Source: Arthrobacter sp. Leaf337 (GTDB lineage: Bacteria; Actinomycetota; Actinomycetes; Actinomycetales; Micrococcaceae). Taken from it: DNA of 64,000 nucleotides. A model generated the notes under the pieces. The model saw only the letters and a list, made by a program, of their open reading frames with translations. It was not told where the DNA came from and ran no database searches. The position numbers and the translations under genes were made by a program. The stretch is taken from positions 1 through 64,000 of the forward strand of contig NZ_LMPC01000008.1 of the NCBI RefSeq assembly GCF_001423745.1, read 5' to 3'. Positions within the stretch are counted from its first letter, which is position 1, and the number at the start of each line of letters is the position of its first letter. Below are positions 25,865 to 35,662 of the stretch, in pieces.

Positions 25865-27019
25865 CTAAACCTTGGCTTCCGCCTTGACCTCTTCCACCAG
25901 GGCCTCCACAGCCGCGAAGAGCGGGTGATCGGCGGTCAGACCGGTCACCTTTTCCGTGGCTTCCGCAGCCGTGGACGATGCGACGATCTGCGCCAGCTCG
26001 GCAGCTTCGGCGTCTGCGGGGTCGTTGAAGCGCAGCGCAGCCGCAATGGCCCCCAGCAGCGCCTCGGGCACAATTCCGCGTTCGGCCAGCTCCGCCGCCG
26101 GGCCGATGAAACGCTCGTGCCGGCTGAGCTTGCGCAGCGGCGCCCGCCCCACCCGATTCACGGTATCCGGCAGGTGCGGGTTGGTGAACCGGCCAAGGAT
26201 CTTCTCGACGTAGGCTTCCTGCTCCTCGCGGTTGAAGCCGTGCTTGTGGATCAGCAGCTCTTTGGTTTCGTCCAGGACGGCGCGCACGTCGGCGGCGACG
26301 TCCTGGTCCGCCATCGCCTCGGAGATCTTGCCGAGCCCTGCCTCGAACCCGAAGTAGGCAGCTGATGCGTGGCCGGTATTCACCGTGAACAGCTTCCGCT
26401 CAATGTACGGCTCCAGGTTGTCCACAAACGTGGCACCCGGAATGACCGGCACATTCTCCCCGAAGGGCGTGCGGTCGATGACCCACTCATAGAACGTCTC
26501 CACCGTGACATCCAGGCCCTTGCCCGGCTCCTGGTTGGGGACGATCCGGTCAACGGCCGTGTTGGCAAACACGGCCGCGGCCTCGAGCGGTCCGGCGGCG
26601 GAGTCCCACTGCGCCGCGACTTCGTCCCGCAGGATGTCGGTGGCGTTGATGGCGTTCTCGCACGCCATCACCTGCAGCGGAGCCAGCCCTGCTGCCCTGG
26701 CGGCGATGCCCTTGGCAATCACCGGCGCCACGAACTTCAGGATGTGCGGTCCCACAGCGGTGGTGACCACATCCGCCGTCGCGATTTCCGCCACGACGTC
26801 CGCCTCCTGGGTTCCCGAGTTGAGCGCCCGGAAGTTGTCCACGGTACGGACCGTGGGGTTGTCCCCCACTTCGTGGACGTCATAGCTGTCCGCGGCGGCG
26901 AGCTGCGAGATCAGCTCCTCCGCGACGTCGGCGAACACGAGCTCGTAGCCTGCCTGGTGCAGCAGCAGGCCCACAAAGCCCCGGCCGATGTTCCCGGCCC
27001 CAAAATGAACAGCCTTCAC
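25865..27019 (-). CDS. mtlD: Mannitol-1-phosphate 5-dehydrogenase
   Basis: A 384-residue long-chain polyol dehydrogenase that oxidises mannitol-1-phosphate to fructose-6-phosphate with NAD. The N-terminal [24 protein letters not shown] is the typical dinucleotide-binding start; [29 protein letters not shown] is the family active-site region. It begins with GTG and overlaps the mtlA stop by 1 bp (TAGTG), so it is translationally coupled to the permease whose product it uses. Confidence 0.95.
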   Translation of the reverse strand: MKAVHFGAGNIGRGFVGLLLHQAGYELVFADVAEELISQLAAADSYDVHEVGDNPTVRTVDNFRALNSGTQEADVVAEIATADVVTTAVGPHILKFVAPVIAKGIAARAAGLAPLQVMACENAINATDILRDEVAAQWDSAAGPLEAAAVFANTAVDRIVPNQEPGKGLDVTVETFYEWVIDRTPFGENVPVIPGATFVDNLEPYIERKLFTVNTGHASAAYFGFEAGLGKISEAMADQDVAADVRAVLDETKELLIHKHGFNREEQEAYVEKILGRFTNPHLPDTVNRVGRAPLRKLSRHERFIGPAAELAERGIVPEALLGAIAAALRFNDPADAEAAELAQIVASSTAAEATEKVTGLTADHPLFAAVEALVEEVKAEAKV

Positions 27020-28980
27020 TATGCGTTGACCTTTCCGAACAGTTCCAGCACTTCGTCCACCGTGGTGGCCGCCTCAAGCTGTGCCACCTGGGCTTTGTTG
27101 GTGAATACCTTCGCGATGGAAGACAGGATCTGCAGGTGCTCGTTGTTGATGCCGGCAACGCCCACCACGAACTTGACCTCCTTGCCGTTCCAGCCGATGC
27201 CGTTCGGGTAACGGATCACCGAAACCGCGGACTTCATGATGTGGTCCTTGGCGGCGTTGGTGCCGTGCGGAATGGCCAGGAAGCTGCCCATGTAGGTGGA
27301 CACGGATTCCTCACGTTCGTGCATGGCGTCGATGTAGCCGCTGTCCACGGCGCCGCGGTCCAGCAGCAGCCGGCCCGCTTCGTCGATGGCGGCGTCACGG
27401 GTGGTGGCCGTGCCGTTGAGGATCACGCTGTCGGCCACCAGGATGTCCGACGGCGGTGCGGCTTCAGCAGCTGCCGGGGCGGCGGCCGCGGCAACTGGCG
27501 CCGCAGCTGCGTCAGCCGTTCCTTCGGTGTTGCTGCTCTTGACCAGCTCCACGATCTCGTCGTATCGGGGGCTGTTCATGAAGTTGTCCACGGATACGTG
27601 CACGGCGCTGGCTGTAGCCGGCTTGGCCCGTTCGGTCAGGTCCTGGTGGGTGATGACCACGTCGTAGGTGTCGCTCAGGTTGGCAATCGCGGAGTTGGTG
27701 ACCTTGACGTCGGGGAAGCCGGCCGCCTTGATCTTGTTCCGCAGCACCGAAGCGCCCATGGCACTCGAGCCCATGCCGGCGTCGCAGGCAAACACGATGT
27801 TCTTGATGGGTCCTGCCATCACGGTGGTGGTTGCCCCCGCACCGGTCAGGGTCGAGGAGATGGAGCTCTTCTTGCCCTTCATGGCTTCCATCCGGGAGGT
27901 GGCGGCGCCCAGGCTGTCCTCCTCGGTTTCACCGACGGGAGTCTTGCTGGCCTTCAGGATCACCGAGGCGATGAGGAAGGACACTGTGGCGGCGAGCAGC
28001 ACGGACAGTGCAACCCCGAAGTAGCTGTCGCTGGCGGTCGCGGCGAAGACGGCGAGGATGCTGCCCGGGGCTGCCGGGGAGCGCAGGCCGGCGCCGGTGA
28101 GCACCAGCGTGAAGATGCCGGTCATGCCGCCGCCGATTGCGGCGAGGATGATGATGGGCTTCATCAGCACGAATGGGAAGTAGATTTCGTGGATGCCGCC
28201 GACGAACTGGATCAGGGCGGCGCCGGGGGCTGACGCCTTGGCCAGGCCCTTGCCGAAGATCATGTAGGCAAGCAGGATGCCCACGCCGGGGCCGGGGTTG
28301 GCTTCGAGCAGGAACAGGATGGACTTGCCGTTTTGCAGGGCCTGCTCCGTGCCGAGGGGCGTCAGGATGCCATGGTTGACGGCGTTGTTCAGGAACAGCA
28401 CCTTGGCCGGCTCGATGAAGATGCTGGTGAACGGCAGCAGCCCGTTGGTGACGAGCCATTCGACGACGGCGCTGGCGCCGTTACTGAAGGCCTTCACCAC
28501 CGGACCGATCACAAGCATGCCGAAGATGGCCAGCGCCGCTGCCACGATGCCTGCGGTGAAGTTGTCGATCAACATCTCAAAGCCCGGCTTGACCCGGCCT
28601 TCCCAGACCTTGTCCAGCTTCTTCATGATCCATGCGGTCAGCGGGCCCATGATCATGGCGCCGATGAACATGGGGATGTCCGTACCGACGATCACACCCA
28701 TGGTCGCGGCAGCGCCAACAACGCCGCCGCGGACGCCGTGGACCATGCGGCCGCCGGTGTAGCCGATGAGAAGCGGAAGCAGGTAGGTGATCATCGGGCC
28801 AACAAGCTTGGCCAGTTCCTCATTGGGAGTGAAGCCTGCCGGAATGAAGAAGGCCGTGACGATGCCCCAGGCGATGAAGGCGCCGATGTTGGGCATGATC
28901 ATTCCGGACAGGAACGTCCCGAATTTCTGGACGCCAACCCGCAGGCTGGTGCGGGGTTTTGCAACTGTCTCTGTTGCCAT
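27019..28980 (-). CDS. mtlA: PTS mannitol transporter EIICBA (fused)
   Basis: A 653-residue mannitol-specific EII that imports and phosphorylates mannitol. EIIC occupies residues 1-345 with about 8 helices, and [10 protein letters not shown] at 261-270 is the hexitol-PTS signature. EIIB is about 392-485 with phosphorylated Cys399 in [15 protein letters not shown]. An Ala/Pro-rich linker (490-510) leads to EIIA, with His572 in [12 protein letters not shown]. All three domains are in one chain as in E. coli MtlA. Start ATG 28980 has AGGAAA at 6 nt. A TetR gene lies 58 bp upstream on the same strand; mtlD follows. Confidence 0.95.
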   Translation of the reverse strand: MATETVAKPRTSLRVGVQKFGTFLSGMIMPNIGAFIAWGIVTAFFIPAGFTPNEELAKLVGPMITYLLPLLIGYTGGRMVHGVRGGVVGAAATMGVIVGTDIPMFIGAMIMGPLTAWIMKKLDKVWEGRVKPGFEMLIDNFTAGIVAAALAIFGMLVIGPVVKAFSNGASAVVEWLVTNGLLPFTSIFIEPAKVLFLNNAVNHGILTPLGTEQALQNGKSILFLLEANPGPGVGILLAYMIFGKGLAKASAPGAALIQFVGGIHEIYFPFVLMKPIIILAAIGGGMTGIFTLVLTGAGLRSPAAPGSILAVFAATASDSYFGVALSVLLAATVSFLIASVILKASKTPVGETEEDSLGAATSRMEAMKGKKSSISSTLTGAGATTTVMAGPIKNIVFACDAGMGSSAMGASVLRNKIKAAGFPDVKVTNSAIANLSDTYDVVITHQDLTERAKPATASAVHVSVDNFMNSPRYDEIVELVKSSNTEGTADAAAAPVAAAAAPAAAEAAPPSDILVADSVILNGTATTRDAAIDEAGRLLLDRGAVDSGYIDAMHEREESVSTYMGSFLAIPHGTNAAKDHIMKSAVSVIRYPNGIGWNGKEVKFVVGVAGINNEHLQILSSIAKVFTNKAQVAQLEAATTVDEVLELFGKVNA

Positions 28981-29038
28981 GTGATTTCCTAACCGTGATT
29001 CCTGCTGCACCGCAGGATGGTCCGATATTTTCGACGAC

Positions 29039-29764
29039 TTAGCTGGTGGAACTGGTGGAGATCCGGTGGAGCCATTCGAGAAAGAGCTTGAGTTCCGAGC
29101 TGGAGAGCTGATCCGAGTGCGACGCCTGAAGAGCGGCGTTCAGGGCGATTGCTGCCACCACGACCGACGACTTCCCGGAGTCTTCCGGAGTGCCGCTGGC
29201 CTGCTCCGCGGACACCGCGAAAATCATGGCGTCGCGGGTCATGGTGGATAGTTCAAGGTTGCGTTCCGCGGCAGGCTCCGCAATCAGCATGAGCGTCACA
29301 CCCACGTTGGCCGCCAGAATGCTTCTGGCTGCCTCACGTGGCTGAACGTTCAGCTGCCCTGCCACTGCAGCTTTGTTCAGCATTTCCTCCATGAGGGCCT
29401 CGGCATCGGCAACGATGGCCGGACGGCTCTCAGGACGAATATTGCCAAACATGACCAAATACAGTTCCGGCTGGTTCAGCCCGAACTGGACGTGGTTGTC
29501 CCACATCCGCCGGATGTCTTCCAGCGGATGTCCGGACGGCGCGAAGTCGCGTTCTCCGGCCACGTACTCTTCGAAACCCGCCGCGACGACGGCGTCGAAC
29601 AGCCCTTCCTTGTCACCGAAGTGGTGATACAGAGTGGGAGCTGAGACCCCTGCCAGCTGGGTGATCTGGCGGGTTGAAACGGCCCCGCCCGCCGAATTTG
29701 CCAGCAGCTCGGCGGCTGCACGCAGCAGCCGAACTTTGGGCGGAAGCTGGCCATCGAAACTCAT
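29039..29764 (-). CDS. TetR family regulator of the mannitol PTS locus
   Basis: A 241-residue regulator. The HTH is VRLLRAAAELLANSAGGAVSTRQITQLAGVSAPTLYHHFGDKEGLFDAVVAAGF. It is the first gene of the tetR-mtlA-mtlD strand and divergent from ptsI. A perfect TATAGC-aac-GCTATA palindrome 19-33 bp before its ATG is the likely operator, placing both this operon and ptsIH under its control. Control of mannitol PTS genes by a TetR rather than a MtlR activator is less usual; the effector is unknown. Confidence 0.85.
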   Translation of the reverse strand: MSFDGQLPPKVRLLRAAAELLANSAGGAVSTRQITQLAGVSAPTLYHHFGDKEGLFDAVVAAGFEEYVAGERDFAPSGHPLEDIRRMWDNHVQFGLNQPELYLVMFGNIRPESRPAIVADAEALMEEMLNKAAVAGQLNVQPREAARSILAANVGVTLMLIAEPAAERNLELSTMTRDAMIFAVSAEQASGTPEDSGKSSVVVAAIALNAALQASHSDQLSSSELKLFLEWLHRISTSSTS

Positions 29765-29782
29765 AACCGCTACCCTAGCACC

Positions 29783-29797
29783 TATAGCAACGCTATA
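29783..29797. promoter_or_regulatory. TetR operator candidate in the mtl/pts divergent region
   Basis: TATAGC (29783-29788) and GCTATA (29792-29797) are perfect inverted 6-mers with 3 bp between, 19 bp upstream of the TetR start and 130 bp before ptsI. It probably overlaps the promoter of the tetR-mtlA-mtlD unit. Confidence 0.6.
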
Positions 29798-29926
29798 TGA
29801 AGTGCATCACATACAATTTTTTCAGGCACCGCAAACGCCGTCCGACGTAGCCGTTGCGACGGGCCGGGCATCCGCCCGGCAAACGAACGGCGGGGCCTGC
29901 TTACCGGCAGAGAATGAGGACCTTCA

Positions 29927-31612
29927 GTGCAGAACTTCCCAGGAGTAGGCGTCAGCCCCGGCCGCATCATCGGCACCATCCGCCAAATGCCCAAGCCCAT
30001 CAGCGAACCGCCCGCGGGAGAGCAATTGCCCGCGGGAGTCACGGCCGAGGACGCCACCGCCGCCCTCAAGACGGCGTCCCAGGCTGTGCACGACGAACTG
30101 AAGGCACGCGCCGCCCACGCCACGGGTGACGGCAAGGCAGTCCTGGAAGCCACGGCACTGATGGCCAAGGACACCATGCTGATCAAGGGCGCGGCCAAAC
30201 TGGTTGCCCGCGGCGTCTCGAGTGAGCGCGCCATCTGGGAGTCCGGCTCCTCCGTTTCTGAAATGCTTCACAACCTGGGCGGCTACATGGCCGAGCGCGC
30301 CACCGACGTCCTGGACGTGCGGGCCCGGATCGTCGCCGAGCTGCGCGGCGTGCCAGCCCCCGGAATCCCCGCCTCCAACACGCCGTTCGTCCTGGTGGCC
30401 GAAGACCTGGCGCCGGCCGACACCGCCACCCTGGACCCGAACAAGGTGCTGGCACTCGTCACGGCGGGCGGCGGACCCCAGTCGCATACAGCCATCATCG
30501 CCCGCTCGCTTGGCCTGCCGGCCGTTGTGGCGGCAGTCGGTGTGGACCAGCTCCCGGACGGCATGGAAGTCTACGTGGACGGCGCGGCCGGCACCATCAC
30601 GGCCGAGCCCGACGAATCCCTGCGTGCCGCGGCCGAAGCATGGGCGGCCACCGCGTCCCTGCTCGCCGAATTCAGCGGCACGGGCGCGACGGCGGACGGG
30701 CACCTGGTGCCCCTCCTCGCCAACGTCGGCGGCGGCAAGGATGCCGAAGCGGCCGCGAAACTGGGCGCGCAGGGCGTAGGACTCTTCCGCACCGAATTCT
30801 GCTTCCTGGAACGGGACACCGAGCCCTCCGTGGAAGAGCAGGCCGCGGCCTATAAGAGCGTCTTCGATGCGTTCCCGGGCAAGAAGGTTGTCCTGCGGAC
30901 GCTCGATGCCGGCGCCGACAAGCCGCTGCCGTTCCTGACCGACTCCACCGAGCCCAACCCCGCCCTGGGCGTCCGCGGCTACCGCACGGACTTCACCACG
31001 CCCGGCGTCCTGGACCGCCAGCTGGAAGCCATCGCCCTGGCCGAGAAGCAGTCCGAAGCTGACGTGTGGGTCATGGCCCCGATGATCTCCACGGCGGAAG
31101 AGGCCGCGCGCTTTGCCTCCATGTGCGCCGACGCCGGGATCAAGACACCCGGCGTGATGGTGGAGGTCCCCTCTGCCGCACTGACCGCCGAAGCCATCCT
31201 GCGCGAGGTGGGCTTCGCCAGCCTCGGCACGAACGACCTCACGCAGTACGCCATGGCCGCCGACCGGCAGCTCGGCCCGCTGGCCGCACTGAACACTCCC
31301 TGGCAGCCCGCCGTGCTGCGCCTCGTCGGGCTTACCGTGGAAGGCTCGCGCGCCGAAGGCCACAACAAACCCGTGGGCGTCTGCGGCGAAGCGGCAGCGG
31401 ATCCCGCCCTCGCCGTCGTGCTGACCGGACTGGGCGTTTCCACGCTGTCCATGACCGCACGCTCCCTGGCTGCCGTGGCCGCCGTGCTCAAGACCGTCAC
31501 GCTGGCCGAAGCGCAGGACCTGGCCAAACTGGCGCTGTCCGCACCGAGCGCCACCGAAGCCCGGGCCTGGGTGCGCGAAAAGCTGCCCGTCCTCAACGAA
31601 CTCGGCCTCTAA
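29927..31612 (+). CDS. ptsI: PTS enzyme I (phosphoenolpyruvate-protein phosphotransferase)
   Basis: A 561-residue general PTS kinase: it takes phosphate from PEP and passes it to HPr. The phosphorylated His187 is in GGGPQSHTAIIARSLGLPAVV. The PEP-binding TIM barrel includes GAQGVGLFRTEFCFLERDTEP, TLDAGADKPLPF and MVEVPSAAL, and GVCGEAAADP near the end. GTG 29927 follows GAGGA at 6 nt. It forms an operon with ptsH 37 bp later and is divergent from the tetR-mtlA-mtlD genes it serves. Confidence 0.95.
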   Translation: MQNFPGVGVSPGRIIGTIRQMPKPISEPPAGEQLPAGVTAEDATAALKTASQAVHDELKARAAHATGDGKAVLEATALMAKDTMLIKGAAKLVARGVSSERAIWESGSSVSEMLHNLGGYMAERATDVLDVRARIVAELRGVPAPGIPASNTPFVLVAEDLAPADTATLDPNKVLALVTAGGGPQSHTAIIARSLGLPAVVAAVGVDQLPDGMEVYVDGAAGTITAEPDESLRAAAEAWAATASLLAEFSGTGATADGHLVPLLANVGGGKDAEAAAKLGAQGVGLFRTEFCFLERDTEPSVEEQAAAYKSVFDAFPGKKVVLRTLDAGADKPLPFLTDSTEPNPALGVRGYRTDFTTPGVLDRQLEAIALAEKQSEADVWVMAPMISTAEEAARFASMCADAGIKTPGVMVEVPSAALTAEAILREVGFASLGTNDLTQYAMAADRQLGPLAALNTPWQPAVLRLVGLTVEGSRAEGHNKPVGVCGEAAADPALAVVLTGLGVSTLSMTARSLAAVAAVLKTVTLAEAQDLAKLALSAPSATEARAWVREKLPVLNELGL

Positions 31613-31649
31613 CGGCCGCCGCCCACCCATAACCCCTTCAGGAGAAGCA

Positions 31650-31928
31650 ATGCCAGAACGTACCGCAACCATCGCCAGCCGCTCCGGCCTGCACGCCCGC
31701 CCGGCCGCGCTCTTCGCCGAGGCGGCCGGCAATGCCGGCGTCGACGTCACCATTTCCATGCAGGGCGAGCCGGCGGACGAAGCCCTCGACGCCGCCAGCA
31801 TCCTTTCGCTCATGACGCTGGGGGCGGCAAAGGGGGACGTCGTGGTGCTGCGGGCCGACGGCGACGGCGCGGACCAGGCGCTGGATTCTTTGGTCGCGCT
31901 CCTGGAGACGGACCTCGACGCCGAATAG
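31650..31928 (+). CDS. ptsH: PTS phosphocarrier protein HPr
   Basis: A 92-residue HPr. His15 in SRSGLHARPAALF is the residue phosphorylated by EI; the second helix region with a conserved Ser (AASILSLMTLG) matches the usual position of the regulatory serine, though actinobacteria normally lack HPr kinase. ATG 31650 has AGGAG 6 nt upstream. Completes the mannitol PTS set with ptsI and mtlA. Confidence 0.95.
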   Translation: MPERTATIASRSGLHARPAALFAEAAGNAGVDVTISMQGEPADEALDAASILSLMTLGAAKGDVVVLRADGDGADQALDSLVALLETDLDAE

Positions 31929-31990
31929 CGCCGCCGGTTCCCGGATCACCTGACAGGGCCGGGTCGCGCGGGGGGCGCTAGGATTTCCGC

Positions 31991-32386
31991 ATGGCACTGA
32001 TTGCTCCCCGCGTGACCGCCGGGCTCCCCGGCGATGAAGCCCTGAAGCTGAAGCACGCCCTCAACGACAGCCACGACATCACGGTGTTTGTGGACGGCAC
32101 GGTCCACCGGCTGCCGCCCCAGGCGCGGGACGCCGTCGTGGATCTCCTGAGCCGCTTCAGCCGCGGCGAAGCCGTCACGGTCAGCAGCGTTGAGGAAATG
32201 CTGACCACATCCCAGGCCGCTGAACTCGCCGGGATTTCGCACACGTACCTTCGCAATATGACGGACCGCGGGGAAATTCCCGTCGAGTACCGCGGCACGC
32301 ACCGGCGGATCAGGCTTGCGGCCGTCATGGAATGGCTGGAAACGCAGAAGAAGGCCAAGGCGGCCGGCCCCGACGAGCGGGTTTGA
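31991..32386 (+). CDS. Excisionase-type HTH protein (orphan antitoxin-like)
   Basis: A 131-residue protein. Its C-terminal half carries the HTH of the excisionase/MerR-like family: MLTTSQAAELAGISHTYLRNMTDRGEIPVEYRGTHRRIRLAAVMEWLE. The N-terminal half has LPPQARDAVVDLLSRFSRGEAVTVSSVEE, as in antitoxins paired with PIN-domain toxins. No PIN gene follows; the next frame is a small membrane protein. It may be an orphan antitoxin or a stand-alone regulator. The ATG is 62 bp after ptsH. Confidence 0.65.
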   Translation: MALIAPRVTAGLPGDEALKLKHALNDSHDITVFVDGTVHRLPPQARDAVVDLLSRFSRGEAVTVSSVEEMLTTSQAAELAGISHTYLRNMTDRGEIPVEYRGTHRRIRLAAVMEWLETQKKAKAAGPDERV

Positions 32387-32484
32387 TGTAGCGCCGGACG
32401 CAATTTGTGAAGCAGTGATAAGGATCAAGCAACGATCCCCGTTCTTCGCCAAAACGCCGCAAAGGCCGGGGTTACCCTTTATTC

Positions 32485-32685
32485 GTGGGTAAGTTCAGAG
32501 GGTGGCATATTGTGGCGGGGTTCGCCGCCATGCTGCTGACTGCCGCCCTCGGAAGGGTCATGGGACTGAATGAAACGGCCGCTTTTACGGCGAGCTGCGT
32601 GGCCTTCGTCGCGGTCTCCAAGGGCCTGGAAAGCCACCTTGCCCGCCGCCGCCGCGAAGCTGCCGAGCGCGACGGCGGGTCGTAA
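32485..32685 (+). CDS. Small membrane protein, hypothetical
   Basis: A 66-residue frame from GTG 32485. One or two hydrophobic stretches (WHIVAGFAAMLLTAALG and AAFTASCVAFVAV) and a basic C-terminal tail (LARRRREAAERD) indicate a membrane protein. Codon third positions are GC-rich as in neighbours, supporting coding. No known family recognised; I saw no strong ribosome site. Confidence 0.45.
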   Translation: MGKFRGWHIVAGFAAMLLTAALGRVMGLNETAAFTASCVAFVAVSKGLESHLARRRREAAERDGGS

Positions 32686-32779
32686 CGGCCGGGCGTAGCG
32701 GCCAAACCCCGCGCCGCATTCCAGCCCACGTCTGAACGGTGGATGGCCATTGACACCGGGCTGGCCCCCTCACCAGAAT

Positions 32780-32793
32780 TGTTAGCGATAACA
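32780..32793. promoter_or_regulatory. LacI-family operator before alditol oxidase
   Basis: TGTTAGCGATAACA is a near-perfect 14-bp palindrome (TGTTA-N4-TAACA) of the style bound by LacI-family repressors, 37 bp upstream of the alditol oxidase ATG. No LacI gene is in the window, so the repressor must be encoded elsewhere. Confidence 0.6.
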
Positions 32794-32830
32794 CAACCGC
32801 CGATGGACGTTGGTCCGCGAAAGGGATGCG

Positions 32831-34180
32831 ATGCGCACTGAGGCCAGCGAACTGCCCGGACTGGACAGCCACACGGTCGGCTCCACCATGACCCGCGGCG
32901 CCGCGCCGGAACTGAACTGGGCCGGCAATTACCGCTACACGGCGGCTGCCATCCACCGCCCCCGCTCTCTCGAGGAAGTCCAGGACGTGGTGGCTGGCGC
33001 AGCGAAGGTCCGCGCACTCGGCTCCCGGCACTCCTTCAACGACATCGCCGACTCCCCCGGATCCCTGATTTCCCTGGAAGACCTGGACCCGGCCATCCGC
33101 ATCGACGCCGCCACGCGCACCGTCACGGTATCCGGCGGGACCCGCTACGGCACGCTCGCGGAAAAGCTGGAGACAAACGGCTTTGCACTGCCCAACCTCG
33201 CCTCCCTTCCGCACATCTCCGTGGCCGGCGCCATCGCAACCGCTACCCACGGTTCCGGGGATGCCAACGGAAACCTGGCAACCTCCGTCGCAGCGCTGGA
33301 AATCGTGGCAGCGGACGGAACCGTCCACCAACTCAGCCGGGGCGACTCGCCCGACTTTGACGGCGCCGTCGTGGGCCTCGGCGCACTGGGCGTGGTCACT
33401 AAGGTGACCCTGGACATCGAACCCACGTTCATGGTCCGGCAGGACGTCTTTGAAGCGCTTCCGTGGGAGATGGTGCTGGAGAATTTCGATGCCGCCACCT
33501 CCAGCGCCTACAGCGTCAGCCTGTTTACGGACTGGAGCGGGGACGCCCTCGCGCAGGCCTGGCTGAAGAGCCGCGTGTCGGGTGCTGAAGCGGCCGGAGT
33601 CGGCCTGCCGGCGCACCGCGGCGACACGTTCTTCGGCGGCACGCGCGCCACGGTTGCAAGGCACCCGCTGCCCGGGGTCTCGGCCGAAAACTGCACCGAA
33701 CAGCTCGGAGTCCCCGGGCCATGGTCGGAGCGCCTGGCGCACTTCCGGATGGCGTTCACGCCCAGCAGCGGCGAGGAACTCCAGAGCGAGTTCTTTGTCC
33801 GCCGCGAGGACGCCGTGGCCGCCATTGCGGAACTGCGCGCCCTCTCGGACCGGATCACACCGCTGCTGCTCGTATCCGAAATCCGCACCGTGGCAGCCGA
33901 CAGGCTCTGGCTCAGCACGGCTTACGGCCAGGATTCAGTGGGGTTCCACTTCACCTGGAAGCAGCGGCAGGCCGAAGTGGAGGAGGTGCTCCCGGTGATG
34001 GAGGAGGCACTTGCGCCATTCAACGCCCGCCCGCACTGGGGCAAGCTGTTCCATGCGGGCGCTGGTTCGCTCGCAGGGCTCTACCCGCGCTTTGCCGACT
34101 TCAAGGACCTTGCCGAACGGATGGACCCGGAGCACAAATTCCGCAACGGCTTCCTGGCGCGGAAGGTCTTCGGCGGGTAG
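32831..34180 (+). CDS. FAD-binding alditol oxidase (xylitol oxidase type)
   Basis: A 449-residue flavoenzyme of the vanillyl-alcohol oxidase/ALO group. The FAD domain begins NWAGNYRYTAAAIHRPRSLEEVQDVV and carries RALGSRHSFNDIA and HGSGDANGNLATSVAALEIV; the ALO-type C-terminus follows. Related enzymes oxidise xylitol, sorbitol or glycerol at C1 to aldoses with peroxide production. ATG 32831 has AAAGGGAT 6 nt upstream. The LacI-type operator before it suggests sugar-alcohol control, and the mannitol PTS locus nearby fits polyol use. Substrate unproven. Confidence 0.82.
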   Translation: MRTEASELPGLDSHTVGSTMTRGAAPELNWAGNYRYTAAAIHRPRSLEEVQDVVAGAAKVRALGSRHSFNDIADSPGSLISLEDLDPAIRIDAATRTVTVSGGTRYGTLAEKLETNGFALPNLASLPHISVAGAIATATHGSGDANGNLATSVAALEIVAADGTVHQLSRGDSPDFDGAVVGLGALGVVTKVTLDIEPTFMVRQDVFEALPWEMVLENFDAATSSAYSVSLFTDWSGDALAQAWLKSRVSGAEAAGVGLPAHRGDTFFGGTRATVARHPLPGVSAENCTEQLGVPGPWSERLAHFRMAFTPSSGEELQSEFFVRREDAVAAIAELRALSDRITPLLLVSEIRTVAADRLWLSTAYGQDSVGFHFTWKQRQAEVEEVLPVMEEALAPFNARPHWGKLFHAGAGSLAGLYPRFADFKDLAERMDPEHKFRNGFLARKVFGG

Positions 34181-34206
34181 GGCGTGGGAGCTGGATCCGT
34201 AATCGG

Positions 34207-35427
34207 CTAAATCCGCGGCCGCCCGGACCAGCGGCGTGCCTTAAGCGCCGCGTGGAGTTCCAGCCGGACCATGCCCTTGAGCGGATCCACGCCGAGTACC
34301 TGCCGGATGCGGCCCAGCCGGTTGTAGATGCTGCTCCGGTGCAGGTGCAGCTTGGTGGCGACGTCCTGCACGGACCCGTCGTTGTCGTACAAAAGTTCCA
34401 GGACGGGGAGCAGCTCGCCGTTGCGGTCGTGGTCTTCGAGGATGCGCGAGTAGACGGAGCCGGCGTCGGCCCATGCCCCGGCGCCGCCCCCGGCCGAAGC
34501 CAGCAGCTGGTAGACGCCCGTGGCCCGGCAGTCCACCAGCTCGCCCAGCTGGGGGTCCACGGCGGCGGCCTGGGCAGCCTGCCTGGATTGGGCGTACGCG
34601 TCCGCCAGTTCGCGCGGCTTGGCGAAGCCTTCGCTCGTGCCGAGGATGATCCGGCGCACCGGCCGGCCGGACCGTTTGGCGAGTTCAAGCTGGTAGTGCA
34701 CCAGCACCTGCGCGTGGGCCGCACGCCCGGTGGATTCCCGGAACAGGACCACCGCGTGTGTTTCCGTGCCTGCGCTAAACAGCGCCGCGTCCACGCCAAT
34801 GGTGGCCTGCAGCGCCGCGGAGCGGTGGATCAGGGTTGAGGCGATGGGATCGGATCCCTCCGCCCAGCCGTCGGCGTCGAGCACGGTGACCAGCTGCCAC
34901 GGACCGCGCCCCTGCACTTCCTTCCACCCGCCCACGGCGGCCACCGCGTTGGCTTCGCCCCGGCATGCGCTCAGGAACTCCTGCTCCCTGCGGCGCCTGA
35001 ATTCCGATTCGGCGGTGTTCGACTCCAGGAGAAGTCCGGACAGCAGCTCCAGTTCGTCCCGGACGCCGGGCAGCTGGGTGAGGATCGCCGTCGCGCTTTG
35101 GTCTTCGATGTCCTGCTGCACCCACAGGTAACCCACGCGGAAGCCGCGCACCAGCAGCGGGACGCAGACGCGTCCGAGCATGCCCAGCTCCTCGTTGGCG
35201 GGGACGACGACGGGACGCACCGCTGTCGCGATCCCGTGCGAAAGCTGCCACGCCTTCACGTCCGCCGGCACGCGCTTGCTGAGCAGGAAGTTCACGCGGA
35301 CGCGGTCCGCGTGCGACTGGTTGGAGCTGTAGGCGAGCAGGACGCCGTCGAGATCCTCCAGCGAAAGTCCACGGCCGAGCTTCTCGGCCACCTGCTCAAC
35401 GAGCTGTTCCACATCCTGCTGGTGCAT
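34207..35427 (-). CDS. PucR family transcriptional regulator
   Basis: A 406-residue regulator with the PucR C-terminal HTH: DGSVQDVATKLHLHRSSIYNRLGRIRQVLGVDPLKGMVRLELHAAL (about 350-395). The middle GGDEF-like/PucR domain and an N-terminal sensory half (VPLLVRGFRVGYLWV resembles GAF-type sheets) precede it. It is divergent from ald with a 235-bp gap, so control of alanine dehydrogenase is the first guess; in mycobacteria that role belongs to an Lrp protein. Confidence 0.85.
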   Translation of the reverse strand: MHQQDVEQLVEQVAEKLGRGLSLEDLDGVLLAYSSNQSHADRVRVNFLLSKRVPADVKAWQLSHGIATAVRPVVVPANEELGMLGRVCVPLLVRGFRVGYLWVQQDIEDQSATAILTQLPGVRDELELLSGLLLESNTAESEFRRRREQEFLSACRGEANAVAAVGGWKEVQGRGPWQLVTVLDADGWAEGSDPIASTLIHRSAALQATIGVDAALFSAGTETHAVVLFRESTGRAAHAQVLVHYQLELAKRSGRPVRRIILGTSEGFAKPRELADAYAQSRQAAQAAAVDPQLGELVDCRATGVYQLLASAGGGAGAWADAGSVYSRILEDHDRNGELLPVLELLYDNDGSVQDVATKLHLHRSSIYNRLGRIRQVLGVDPLKGMVRLELHAALKARRWSGRPRI

Positions 35428-35662
35428 GGTGCCACCTTACTGCCCGGCGCCGCCGGAACGTGAACGGACACCAGGCGACACCTGACGCTTCACCGCTCGA
35501 CAGATGTCTAGGTAGTGAGTGGGAAAACCCCTGAAATAAGCGGAAGTTGCCTTATCCGAACGACGGCGTCGTGTCGGCTACCTCACATGCGGATTTATTC
35601 TGGAAGTACCAGATTCCCCGCACGTCCGGCCCACAAAGCCCACCAACAATGGAGCCCAAGAA
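35428..35662. promoter_or_regulatory. Divergent promoter region of pucR and ald
   Basis: The region is AT-richer than its flanks and should hold both promoters. Imperfect inverted repeats are visible: ATAAG (35538-35542) with CTTAT further right, and CCGAACGACG with CGTCGTGTCGG around 35557-35579. These are candidate PucR sites, not firm ones. Confidence 0.3.
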
